Source of the DNA: Vreelandella songnenensis
Lineage (GTDB): Bacteria > Pseudomonadota > Gammaproteobacteria > Pseudomonadales > Halomonadaceae
DNA length: 64,000 bases
Direction: 5' to 3'
Assembly (NCBI RefSeq): GCF_003002925.1
Contig: NZ_PVTK01000004.1
Coordinates: 124,001-188,000 of the forward strand
The notes beneath the pieces were generated by a model that was not told the DNA's origin, did no database searches, and saw only the letters and a list, made by a program, of their open reading frames with translations. A program made the translations under genes and the position numbers. Below are positions 33,676-41,874 of the stretch, piece by piece (positions within the stretch are counted from its first letter, which is position 1; every line of letters starts with the position of its first letter).

Positions 33676-34662
33676 ATGAAAAAACTCATCAGCGCCACTT
33701 GTATAGCTGCCTGCGGCAGCGCCTTGCTTATTTCTGCCTCCCTTTCAACCGCCCACGCTGCGGATTGGCCTACAGGCGACGTTCGCCTGGTAGTGCCCTA
33801 CGCGCCGGGCGGCACCACTGACGTGCTGTCACGTCGCGTGGCCGACCTGCTCAAAGATGCGCTGGATACCAACGTCATCGTCGAGAACCGCCCGGGTGCC
33901 GGTTCCACCGTGGGTACCGGCCGCCTGGCACGTGGCGGTCGCGATGCTGACCATACGCTCTTGATGGCATCGCCGGGCCACACGATCGGCGCCGCCATTT
34001 ACCCGGACCTTGCTTACGACCCTGTCGAAGACTTCGTTTTCATCCAGAACGTGATCGATATACCCAACGTGATGGTGGTGCCCGCCAGCAGCCCTTACAA
34101 CTCGGTTGTTGAGTTTATTGAAGCCGCCCAGGATCAGAACATGGCGTTCAGCCATAGCGGCGTGGGTAGCTCCATCCATATGTCCGGCGAGCTGTTCAAG
34201 ACGCTGACCGGCTCCAACATGACCGCCGTGCCTTTCGCGGGAAGCGGTGCGGCCCTGCCGGCGCTGCTGGGTGGCGATGTAGACGTCTCCTTTGAAAATA
34301 TGCCGACCGTCTATTCGCATATCAAATCCGGCGACCTGCGTGCCCTGGCCGTCACCTCGGCAGAGCGCTCACCTTACCTGCCCGACGTACCCACGCTCTC
34401 GGAAATCGGTGAATACAACCTTGACCAGTTCGTGACCACGGCCTGGTTCGGACTCATCGCGCACAACTCGTTCCCGGAAGAAGGCTATGAAGCCATGCAG
34501 CAAGCGCTGGACGAAGTGATGGAGCGTGAAGAGTTCCTGGATTTCGCCAAGCAGCTAGGCGCGCAACCGGGCCAGGTAGAGGGTGAAGAGTTCAAGCAGT
34601 TCGTGATCGATGATCTGGCACGCTGGCAGGAAGTGGCCGAACAGGCCGGCATCAGTCAGTAA
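33676..34662 (+). CDS. TTT transporter solute-binding protein (TctC-like)
   Basis: Start at 33676 (MKKLISATCIAAC) with CAGGAAG upstream. The 328-aa product has a signal peptide ending near STAHA|ADWP, then the Bug/TctC pattern: VRLVVPYAPGGTTDVLSRRVADLL, VIVENRPGAGSTVGTGRLARG, and FAGSGAALPALLGGDVDVSFENMPTVYSHIKSGDLRALAVTS. It captures a carboxylate in the periplasm for the TctBA-like permease encoded next. The ligand is not predictable, but the cluster suggests a dicarboxylate or lactone related to muconolactone. Confidence 0.92.
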   Translation: MKKLISATCIAACGSALLISASLSTAHAADWPTGDVRLVVPYAPGGTTDVLSRRVADLLKDALDTNVIVENRPGAGSTVGTGRLARGGRDADHTLLMASPGHTIGAAIYPDLAYDPVEDFVFIQNVIDIPNVMVVPASSPYNSVVEFIEAAQDQNMAFSHSGVGSSIHMSGELFKTLTGSNMTAVPFAGSGAALPALLGGDVDVSFENMPTVYSHIKSGDLRALAVTSAERSPYLPDVPTLSEIGEYNLDQFVTTAWFGLIAHNSFPEEGYEAMQQALDEVMEREEFLDFAKQLGAQPGQVEGEEFKQFVIDDLARWQEVAEQAGISQ

Positions 34663-34678
34663 ACAGCACTAGAGATGG

Positions 34679-34705
34679 AGGCGGAGGTTGTCATGACCTT
34701 CGCCT
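34679..34705 (+). promoter_or_regulatory. Hairpin between binding-protein and permease genes
   Basis: A 10-bp stem AGGCGGAGGT/ACCTTCGCCT (one G-U pair) with a 7-nt loop and no T run, in the 82-bp gap. It probably stabilises the upstream mRNA or partly attenuates, raising binding protein over permease. Confidence 0.5.
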
Positions 34706-34744
34706 TCACTGCTTTCTTTAGCTTGTCCCTTTGGAGAGGCTCTC

Positions 34745-35245
34745 ATGTCATCCTCTGATTACCGTGCCGTGAACAGAATCAAAGATATCCTGGATTTCAC
34801 TACCGGCATCATTTTGCTGGTGGTTTCGTTAGTGCTGGCGCTATATCTCGTGCCCAATCATATCGGTGAGCCGCCCATCATGCAGAACCCCATGATGTCG
34901 CCGCGCTGGCTACCCAATATCGTCAGTTGGCTGATGCTGGCCTTTTCAGTCTTGCTGATTCTTCAAGGGTTGCTGGTAGCCGATAAAAATGAAAGCGATG
35001 AACGCAAGTTCATCAAGGGCTCTCTGCGCCGCTTCGTCATCATGGTGATCGCCTTTCTGGTTTACGTACTGTTTTTCGAAACCCTGGGCGCCATCCTGAC
35101 CGGCATCCTGGCCACCGTCCTTCTCTTTCTGGCACACCCTGTCAGGACCTGGTGGGTCTACGGGTTTGCCGTGGCTTTTCCTGTGGGCGTGACGCTGCTG
35201 TTTGTCAATGTGATGAATGTTCCACTTCCGCTAATGCCCTATTAA
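34745..35245 (+). CDS. TTT transporter small permease subunit (TctB-like)
   Basis: A 166-aa membrane protein with four hydrophobic segments, as expected for the small TctB subunit: ILDFTTGIILLVVSLVLALYLV, a second after 58, FVIMVIAFLVYVLFF, and VYGFAVAFPVGVTLLFVNVM. GGAGAGG precedes the start. It lies between the binding protein and large permease genes of the same unit. Confidence 0.85.
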   Translation: MSSSDYRAVNRIKDILDFTTGIILLVVSLVLALYLVPNHIGEPPIMQNPMMSPRWLPNIVSWLMLAFSVLLILQGLLVADKNESDERKFIKGSLRRFVIMVIAFLVYVLFFETLGAILTGILATVLLFLAHPVRTWWVYGFAVAFPVGVTLLFVNVMNVPLPLMPY

Positions 35246-35276
35246 CAACTTCTTGGCGGCGCTGCCCGGGTGATAT

Positions 35277-36779
35277 ATGGAAAACCTTAACGAAGTCCTG
35301 CAACTTTTCTTGAGTATCGACAACTTCATAGCCATTGCACTTGGCGTGGTCATCGGCGTTACCGTAGGCTCCATTCCGGGGTTGACGGCCACCATGGCGG
35401 TCGCGCTGGCCCTGCCATTTACCTTCTCGATGCAGCCGGTTGCCGCGATTCTTCTGCTGGTGGGTATCTACAAAGGCGGCATGTACGGCGGCTCGATTAC
35501 CGCTATCCTGATCCGTACGCCGGGCTCGCCTGCCTCTGCCTGTACGCTGCTGGACGGTTATCCCATGGCGCAGCAGGGCCATGCCAAAAAGGCGCTGAAA
35601 ACAGCCCTGTTCTCTTCGGTCATCGCGGACTTCATTTCCAATATCGCCCTGATATTCTTTGCCGCTTATCTTGCCAAGATAGCGCTCAACTTTGGCGCGC
35701 CGGAGTTCTTCTGGCTGATCTGCTTCTCGCTGACCATCATCATTTCTCTGGCCAGTGGTTCCATGGTGAAGGGCCTTCTGGCGGCGCTGATGGGGATACT
35801 GCTGTCATTGGTCGGACTCGATTCGGTATTCGGGTCGCAGCGCCTTACCTTTGGCAACTACAACCTGATGGATTCGATCTCCTTCATTCCGCTGCTGATC
35901 GGTCTGTTTGCCATCCCCGAAATCATCGAGTTCTATAGAAAAAAAGTGGTGCCTCACATCAAGGCAAAGGCAAGCGGCGCAGGCATGACCCTGGCCGAGC
36001 TCAAGCGCTGCATGAAAAGTATCGTCCGCGGCAGCCTGATCGGCGTGATCATCGGCGCCATTCCCGGTACCGGGGCGACGGCGGCAGCCTTTATCTCCTA
36101 TAGCGATGCCCGCCGTCGCTCGCCCAACAGGGATAATTTCGGCAAGGGTGAAGTCGAGGGTGTCGCGGCGGCCGAGGCGGGCAATAACGGGGTGGCAGGC
36201 GCTACGCTGATACCGCTGCTTTCGCTGGGGATTCCAGGCGACGTGATCACCGCCATCATTCTGGGAGCGTTCATGGTGCATGGCCTGACCCCTGGCCCCA
36301 TCATGTTCCAGGAAAACCTTTCGCTCATCTATGCGCTGTTTCTAGGCATCATGCTCAGCTCATTGATATTGCTGGTGGTCGGTAACGCGGCGATCAAGTA
36401 TTTCTCGCTGATCGCGGATATTCCCAAGTCGATCCTCTTTCCTATCGTCTTGATGTTCTGCATCTACGGCGCCTATGCGGTCAACAACGCCACGTTTGAT
36501 ATCTGGCTGATGCTGGCCTTTGGCGTGGTGGGCTATCTGTTCAATCGGACGGGTATTCCCGCCGCACCGTTTTTGATCGGCTTTATTCTTGGGCCCATGT
36601 TCGAAGACAACCTCAGGCGTTCTCTGCTGATCGGCAATGGGGATCTCTCCATCTTTGTACGTGGACCCATTACCTGGTTCTTTATCGCCATCACCTTTGG
36701 CTCGATTGCCTTTGCCCTGTACAGGTTTTTCCAAGCGCGCAAGCAAGCCAGTAACGCCAGGCAACTCAATAACGGCTAG
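35277..36779 (+). CDS. TTT transporter large permease subunit (TctA-like)
   Basis: A 500-aa permease with about twelve helices. Signature segments are VIGVTVGSIPGLTATMAVALALPFTFSM, YGGSITAILIRTPGSPAS, and the internal repeat GVIIGAIPGTGATAAAFISYSDARR. LSLGIPGDVITAIILGAFMVHGLTPGP follows. It forms the sodium-dependent channel of the tripartite tricarboxylate transporter with the TctB-like and binding proteins. Last gene of the transporter set, 54 bp before the CoA-transferase gene. Confidence 0.93.
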   Translation: MENLNEVLQLFLSIDNFIAIALGVVIGVTVGSIPGLTATMAVALALPFTFSMQPVAAILLLVGIYKGGMYGGSITAILIRTPGSPASACTLLDGYPMAQQGHAKKALKTALFSSVIADFISNIALIFFAAYLAKIALNFGAPEFFWLICFSLTIIISLASGSMVKGLLAALMGILLSLVGLDSVFGSQRLTFGNYNLMDSISFIPLLIGLFAIPEIIEFYRKKVVPHIKAKASGAGMTLAELKRCMKSIVRGSLIGVIIGAIPGTGATAAAFISYSDARRRSPNRDNFGKGEVEGVAAAEAGNNGVAGATLIPLLSLGIPGDVITAIILGAFMVHGLTPGPIMFQENLSLIYALFLGIMLSSLILLVVGNAAIKYFSLIADIPKSILFPIVLMFCIYGAYAVNNATFDIWLMLAFGVVGYLFNRTGIPAAPFLIGFILGPMFEDNLRRSLLIGNGDLSIFVRGPITWFFIAITFGSIAFALYRFFQARKQASNARQLNNG

Positions 36780-36833
36780 GCAAGGCGATGGGAATTTACG
36801 GTGGCGAGTGTCTAAACGCGTGGGAGAGTGTGT

Positions 36834-38054
36834 ATGTCAGGGCCTTTGAACGGATTACGCGTACTCGATTTGAGCAGGGTAATGGCAGGTCCCTGGTGTA
36901 CGCAGATACTCGCCGACATGGGGGCGGAGGTCATCAAGATAGAGCGCCCGGGCCTTGGCGACGATACGCGTCACTGGGGGCCGCCCTGGTGGCAGGGGGA
37001 GGGCGAGCAGGCACCTCAATCGGCTTACTATCTTTCCGCCAACCGTGGCAAGCACTCGGTGACCGTCGATATCGCACGCCCCGAGGGCCAGGCGCTACTG
37101 CATGAGCTGGCGGCCCAGTGCGATATCGTCGTGGAGAACTTCAAGACCGGCGGGCTGGTCGACAAGCGGCTCGACTATGTCAGCCTCTCGGCGATCAACC
37201 CCGCCCTTATCTACTGCTCCGTTACGGGGTTCGGCCAGACCGGGCCCATGGCCAGGATGGCGGGCTACGACTACCTGATTCAGGCCCAGGCGGGGCTGAT
37301 GAGCATCACCGGCGTGCCGGATGGCTTGCCCGGTGCCGGGCCGCAGCGGGTAGGCATGGCCGTGGCGGATCTGACCACGGGAATGAATGCCGCGGTGGCC
37401 ATTCTGGGCGCCCTGCATCATCGCCACCAGACCGGCGAAGGGCAGCATATCGACATGGCGCTGCTGGATGTGCAGGTAAGCTGGCTGGCCAATCAGGCGC
37501 TCAACTACTTCTGCAGCGACACGCCCCCCAAGCGCACCGGTGAATACCACCCCAATCTCGTGCCCTACCAGCCGTTTCCGACCGCGAACGGGGAAAAGGT
37601 GATCATTGCCATCGGCAATGACGGCCAGTTCCGGCGTTTCTGTAACGCGGTAGGCATTGCTCCTGTGGCGGATGATCCACGCTTTGTCACCAATCCTCAG
37701 CGCGTCAAGCATCGCGAAGCGCTGGTCGCGTTGATCAGTGACGTAACACGCGGTTTTGAAAGCACGGCACTCACCACGCTGCTGCAATCCATCAGCGTTC
37801 CCTGTGGCCCGATTCAGGATATCGCCCAGGTCTTCGAGGATGAGCAGGTAAAGGCTCGCGGCATGAAGATCGATGTACCTGGCAAGGCGGGCAGCGTGCC
37901 CGGCGTCGCCAACCCCATCAAGTACTCCAAAACGGCCTTGAGCTACACCAAGGCACCGCCGGCGCTGGGTGAAGACACCCGGGACGTGTTGACCCGGCTG
38001 CTGGGTAAAAGCGACGAAGCGGTTCGCCGCTTGCAGGAAAAGGGCGTGGTCTAG
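36834..38054 (+). CDS. CaiB/BaiF-type (class III) CoA-transferase
   Basis: Start at the ATG at 36834 (MSGPLNGLRVLDLSRVMAGPW); a GTG two codons upstream is less likely. The 406-aa protein has the class III hallmarks VIKIERPGLGDDTR, YYLSANRGKHSVTVD, NPALIYCSVTGFGQTGPMARMAGYDYLIQAQ and GEGQHIDMALLDVQ with the catalytic Asp. It transfers CoA between acids, and its place behind a carboxylate transporter suggests activation of the imported acid. The substrate is unknown. Its stop lies 4 bp from the stop of the convergent SDR gene. Confidence 0.9.
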   Translation: MSGPLNGLRVLDLSRVMAGPWCTQILADMGAEVIKIERPGLGDDTRHWGPPWWQGEGEQAPQSAYYLSANRGKHSVTVDIARPEGQALLHELAAQCDIVVENFKTGGLVDKRLDYVSLSAINPALIYCSVTGFGQTGPMARMAGYDYLIQAQAGLMSITGVPDGLPGAGPQRVGMAVADLTTGMNAAVAILGALHHRHQTGEGQHIDMALLDVQVSWLANQALNYFCSDTPPKRTGEYHPNLVPYQPFPTANGEKVIIAIGNDGQFRRFCNAVGIAPVADDPRFVTNPQRVKHREALVALISDVTRGFESTALTTLLQSISVPCGPIQDIAQVFEDEQVKARGMKIDVPGKAGSVPGVANPIKYSKTALSYTKAPPALGEDTRDVLTRLLGKSDEAVRRLQEKGVV

Positions 38055-38058
38055 CGGC

Positions 38059-38772
38059 TCAGCCGACGGTGACGCCACCGCAGACGAACAGGGTCTGGCC
38101 AGTGATGAACCCGCTGCGCTGATCGCAGAAGAAGCTGACCGCGTGGGCGACCTCTTCAGGCTGGCCCATGCGCCCTACCGGCACGTTATCGATGATGCGC
38201 CGCGCGCGCTCGGAGTCCGGCGGGTTGTTCGCCCAGAACGCCGTGGTGGCAATCGGACCCGGGGCAACGCAGTTGACGGTAATGCCATCCTGTGCGAGCT
38301 CCAGTGCCCAGGTGCGCGCCATGGCCTGTACGGCGCCCTTGGTAGCGCTGTAGAGCGTTCTTGCCTCCTTGCCCAATACAACGCGGCTGGCGTTGAAGAC
38401 AATCCGCCCGTTGCCGCTTTCGCGAAGCTTGGACAGCAGCGCCTTGGTGCACACCAATGCCGCGCGCACGTTCAGGTGCATCAACGTATCGAAATCATCG
38501 ATGTCGGTATCATCAAGCAGCGCGGGCGCCACAATGCCGACGTTGTTGACCAGGCAGGCGACGGGCAGGCCCTCGGTGACTTTCAACAGAAGCTGCTGGG
38601 TGGCGGCGACGTCCGAGAGGTCGACCTGATAGGCGTGCTCCTTCAGCGAAGGCGCTTCAGGTTCGACGATGTCGAGCACGATGACGCGGTAGCCATCCTG
38701 CTGCAGACGCAGGGCGATTGCCTGACCGATATTACGGGCGCCGCCGGTAACGACAGCGAAGGGAGTCGTCAT
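38059..38772 (-). CDS. Short-chain dehydrogenase/reductase
   Basis: Classical SDR of 237 aa: cofactor motif VTGGARNIGQAIA, LVNNVGIVAP, catalytic Ser in FNASRVV and YSATKGA with the Tyr/Lys pair, then PGPIATTAFWANNP and the C-terminal VSFFCDQRSGFITGQTLFVCGG. Probably oxidises or reduces a hydroxyacyl or oxoacyl intermediate of the pathway. CAGGAGC precedes the ATG. Last gene of the minus-strand unit that begins with the AtoE-like transporter. Confidence 0.85.
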   Translation of the reverse strand: MTTPFAVVTGGARNIGQAIALRLQQDGYRVIVLDIVEPEAPSLKEHAYQVDLSDVAATQQLLLKVTEGLPVACLVNNVGIVAPALLDDTDIDDFDTLMHLNVRAALVCTKALLSKLRESGNGRIVFNASRVVLGKEARTLYSATKGAVQAMARTWALELAQDGITVNCVAPGPIATTAFWANNPPDSERARRIIDNVPVGRMGQPEEVAHAVSFFCDQRSGFITGQTLFVCGGVTVG

Positions 38773-38810
38773 GAGTGCTCCTGGTAGGTAATGAGGCCGA
38801 GACGGGTCGC

Positions 38811-39101
38811 TCAGCTATCGTCGTCGCGAATGGACGAGGGGTGACGGCACAGCGGCCTCACCGTAATGTCCATGTAGGGAAAGAGTGGCAGGTTCGAGAG
38901 GAGCTCATGCAGTTCGCTATTGCTCTCTACATCAAAGATGCTGACGTTGGCGTAGCTGCCGGCGATGCGCCACAGATGGCGCCACTTGCCCTGAGCCTGA
39001 AGGTCCTGAGCATACTGCCGCTCTTGCGTCTTGATCTCGTTGGCCACGTCCTTGGACATGTCATGGGGCAGATTGACCACCATCTCCACGTGAAATAGCA
39101 T
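38811..39101 (-). CDS. catC: Muconolactone delta-isomerase
   Basis: Converts muconolactone to 3-oxoadipate enol-lactone in the catechol branch of the beta-ketoadipate pathway. The 96-aa sequence is nearly diagnostic: MLFHVEMVVNLPHDM, LQAQGKWRHLWRIAGSYANVSIFDV, and LPLFPYMDITVRPLCRHPSSI. GAGGAGAAA precedes the start. No catA or catB is nearby, so the source of muconolactone is not visible. PcaD, encoded about 7 kb downstream, takes the product. Confidence 0.95.
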   Translation of the reverse strand: MLFHVEMVVNLPHDMSKDVANEIKTQERQYAQDLQAQGKWRHLWRIAGSYANVSIFDVESNSELHELLSNLPLFPYMDITVRPLCRHPSSIRDDDS

Positions 39102-39135
39102 CGCAATTTCTCCTCTTTGTGTGTTTCAAAAGGCG

Positions 39136-39438
39136 TTACAAGTAGCCAATACCATCCAGATAAGCCTTGCGCCAGCGACAGATGACGACACGCTCGAACA
39201 GGTCGGCCTGGCTGAACGGGTCAGCGTCGATGAAGGCCTGCGCCGCTTCGCGCGTTTCACAGTCGAGCAGGTAAAGTCCCCCGGAAGCGGTCTTGCCATC
39301 GTCGGAGAGCTTGGCACCGCAGGCCAGCAGACGCTCCTTGTGTGCGTCCAGATAGGCCAGGTGAACATCCCGGACCTCAAGGCGCAGCGCTTGGTGGTCG
39401 GGCTTGTCGAAGGTTTCGATCATGTACGGCACTGTCAT
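39136..39438 (-). CDS. YciI-like protein
   Basis: Start at the ATG at 39436-39438 (MTVPYMIETFDKPDH) with AGGAG upstream; an upstream extension is open but overlaps the previous gene. The 100-aa protein shows the YciI/DGPF fold pattern: R-x-VR..HLAYLDAHKERLLACGA, GGLYLLDCETREAAQAFIDADPFSQADLF. YciI relatives include the dehydrochlorinase TftG and resemble muconolactone isomerase in fold. An isomerase or lyase step on a lactone is a reasonable guess, but unproven. Confidence 0.8.
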   Translation of the reverse strand: MTVPYMIETFDKPDHQALRLEVRDVHLAYLDAHKERLLACGAKLSDDGKTASGGLYLLDCETREAAQAFIDADPFSQADLFERVVICRWRKAYLDGIGYL

Positions 39439-39455
39439 CGCTCCTATGGTCAGAA

Positions 39456-40790
39456 TTACGCGCCCAGATAGCCCCAGAGCCACACGGCGCCAGCGAAAAT
39501 GACGCCCAGGTACATCAGGATCAACACCATGTAGCCCATCACGTCACGCAGTTTCAGGCCTGAAATGGCGAGTACGGGAAGTATCCAGAAGGGCTGAACC
39601 ATATTGGTCCACTGATCGCCGATCTGTACTGCCAGCGCCGTCGCTGCATGAGAGGCGCCAAGCTCCGTGGCTGCCTCGATCATGACCGGCCCCTGAACGG
39701 CCCATTGGCCACCCCCGGAAGGCGCCAGAATGTTGATGACGCCGCCGCTGATAAACGACCAGATAGGCAGGGTCGCCGCACTCGAGATATCCACGAACAG
39801 GTTGGCAAAGCTGACCATCAGCCCAGAGCCTACGAGGATACCCATGATGCCGGCGTAGAAGGGGTACTGAATGATGATGCCCGATACGATGCGCACGCCG
39901 TCGTTCAAGGCGGCAAGATACTGGGCGGGCGATGCGAACAGCAGAATGCCGAGAAATACGAAAGTGAAGTTGACCGTATTGAGATTCAGCGATCCGCCGT
40001 TGAGGCTGTAGAGTGCTACATAGAGCATGCCCAGCAGGCCAATGCCGATGCCGATGAAACGACTATGATTGAGCCGCTCGGCCAGGGTGGCGCTCTGGAT
40101 GTCACCCGGCGCTGGTGCCGCTGGCCTGTCTACGGTAGCGGGGTCGATTTCGACGATATCCTCGGGGCGCCTGGGGTGAAGCCAGGCGTTGAAAAGTGGC
40201 AGCGTGGCAATAATGAGGCCACTTGTAATAAGCAGAACCGGGGAGAAGATCGTTTCGGAAAGCGGGATCAGCCCCATCTCACCCTGCAGGAAATGTCCCT
40301 CGGTCGCGATCAGGAGCGGGACGCTTCCGGAAAGGCCAATACCGTAAAGCGCAAAGCCGGAATACGCCGCCGCGATGACCAACGGGTAATGCAGGCCCTT
40401 GACCTTCAAGGCCAGTTTCTGCGCCACGATACCACCGATCACCAGGCCAAACCCCCAGTTGAGCCAACTGCCGATACCCCCGATCAGCGTGGCAACCACG
40501 ATGGCGGCAAAAGGCGTTCTGACGCAACCCGCGATGCGATCGAGAAGCCGGTCGACCAACGGCGTCTTGGCCAGAATGTAGCCCGCCAGCAGGATGACGG
40601 TCATCTGCATGCTGAAGGCGAGAAGCCCCCAGAAACCGTCTCCCCAGAAGCGGGTAGCGGCGAATACCGAGGTGCCTTCCACCAGCATGGCGAGCACGAT
40701 AGTGACGGCGGTCAGCAGAATGGCGATGACCAGCGGATCAGGCATGTAGCGACTGACCAAGCGAGTAAAGAAATTGGCCATAGCCTGCAT
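39456..40790 (-). CDS. Short-chain fatty acid transporter family (AtoE-like)
   Basis: A 444-aa membrane protein matching the AtoE/SCFA-transporter family. Visible are SRYMPDPLVIAILLTAVTIVLAM, the NWGFGLVIGGIVAQKLA segment, and the conserved NILAPSGGGQWAVQGPVMIEAA and IGDQWTNMVQPFWILP motifs near the C-terminus. It likely takes up small carboxylates such as acetoacetate-like or pathway acids. First gene of the minus unit with the YciI-like gene, catC and the SDR gene, downstream of a paired IclR-type operator. Confidence 0.9.
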   Translation of the reverse strand: MQAMANFFTRLVSRYMPDPLVIAILLTAVTIVLAMLVEGTSVFAATRFWGDGFWGLLAFSMQMTVILLAGYILAKTPLVDRLLDRIAGCVRTPFAAIVVATLIGGIGSWLNWGFGLVIGGIVAQKLALKVKGLHYPLVIAAAYSGFALYGIGLSGSVPLLIATEGHFLQGEMGLIPLSETIFSPVLLITSGLIIATLPLFNAWLHPRRPEDIVEIDPATVDRPAAPAPGDIQSATLAERLNHSRFIGIGIGLLGMLYVALYSLNGGSLNLNTVNFTFVFLGILLFASPAQYLAALNDGVRIVSGIIIQYPFYAGIMGILVGSGLMVSFANLFVDISSAATLPIWSFISGGVINILAPSGGGQWAVQGPVMIEAATELGASHAATALAVQIGDQWTNMVQPFWILPVLAISGLKLRDVMGYMVLILMYLGVIFAGAVWLWGYLGA

Positions 40791-40822
40791 GGCGATTCTC
40801 CTGGAGTTGAAGTACTTTAATT

Positions 40823-40856
40823 GTACGTATGGCGTACTAGTGTTCGCATTGTGGTG
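40823..40856. promoter_or_regulatory. Paired IclR-type operator between the AtoE-like and dehydrogenase operons
   Basis: GTACGTATGGCGTAC (40823-40837) and GTTCGCATTGTGGTG (40842-40856), offset 19 bp. The divergent gap means it could control both operons. Confidence 0.55.
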
Positions 40857-40938
40857 ATGATTGAGCTTATTGAGCGGGCTAACAATGCGACGTTAGTCGC
40901 AGCTTGTTCCATATGGCATCAAAGGAGAGACAGAGAGC

Positions 40939-41874
40939 ATGACACAACCCATTGAGCGCGTCGTGATCGTGGGGGCTGGCACCATGGGTGTCACGCTTGC
41001 CAAGCTGATGCTGGCGCATCGGCTACCGGTGCGCATGATCGATAAGCAGGCGACCGCGCTTGAGGCGTGCCGCCGTGAGATCGAGCGGACGTTCTCTGAA
41101 CATCTTGCGGCGGCAGGCGAGTTCGATGTCCAGACACACTGGTCCCAGGAGGGTGAAACCAGCATTATCATCGAGAGCGTAACGGAAAACCTGGCTATCA
41201 AGCGCGCGGTGATCGCCGAGGCCGAAGCGCACTGCGCCGCTACCACGCTGATCGTCACCAATACCTCCGGGCTTTCCATCGATGCGATTGGCCAGGGTAT
41301 GCGTCATCCCGAACGCCTGGCCGGCGCGCACTTCTTTAACCCGGCGGATCTGATTCCCGCCGTGGAAGTCATTCCCGGCGCAGCCACTACGAAAGCGACG
41401 ATTCACCATACCTGCACTTTCTTGACGGGGCTTGGCAAACGCCCTGCCGTACTCAATCAGAGCGTTCCGGGCTTTGTCGCCAACCGCATCCAGCACGCCA
41501 TCATGCGCGAATGTCTCTCCCTCTTGGAGAAGGGCGTGGTCGATGCTGAGGCGCTGGATGAGATCGTCCAGTTCTCTATCGGCGTTCGGCTGGCGCTTAA
41601 CGGGCCGCTGATGCAGCGCGACCTCAACGGACTTGATACACACCTCAATATTGCCCGCTACCTGTACGAGGATCTCGAAGACACTCACACGCCGTCCCGT
41701 CTGCTTGAAGAGTACGTGGCACAAGGGCGGCTGGGTGCCAAGACCGGGCAAGGGTTCTACTCATGGGATGACGCGCGTATCAAACGCCAGGAGCACCAGA
41801 CCCGCGATAGCCTGGAGCGCATTATCGCGGTGGCAATGGAAGAAAAGAGGAGCGGTAACGATGGCGAACGCTAG
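40939..41874 (+). CDS. 3-hydroxyacyl-CoA dehydrogenase (NAD-dependent)
   Basis: A 311-aa protein with NAD-binding VVIVGAGTMGVTLAKLML (8-25), the IIESVTENLAIKRAV segment, the catalytic AGAHFFNPADLIPAVEVI region (His near 131), and the C-terminal domain with PGFVANRIQHAIMRECLSLLEKG and RLGAKTGQGFYSW. It resembles 3-hydroxybutyryl-CoA and carnitine dehydrogenases. It may oxidise a hydroxyacyl intermediate (for example, a hydroxyadipyl-type acid); the substrate is inferred from context only. AAGGAG precedes the ATG. Confidence 0.88.
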   Translation: MTQPIERVVIVGAGTMGVTLAKLMLAHRLPVRMIDKQATALEACRREIERTFSEHLAAAGEFDVQTHWSQEGETSIIIESVTENLAIKRAVIAEAEAHCAATTLIVTNTSGLSIDAIGQGMRHPERLAGAHFFNPADLIPAVEVIPGAATTKATIHHTCTFLTGLGKRPAVLNQSVPGFVANRIQHAIMRECLSLLEKGVVDAEALDEIVQFSIGVRLALNGPLMQRDLNGLDTHLNIARYLYEDLEDTHTPSRLLEEYVAQGRLGAKTGQGFYSWDDARIKRQEHQTRDSLERIIAVAMEEKRSGNDGER

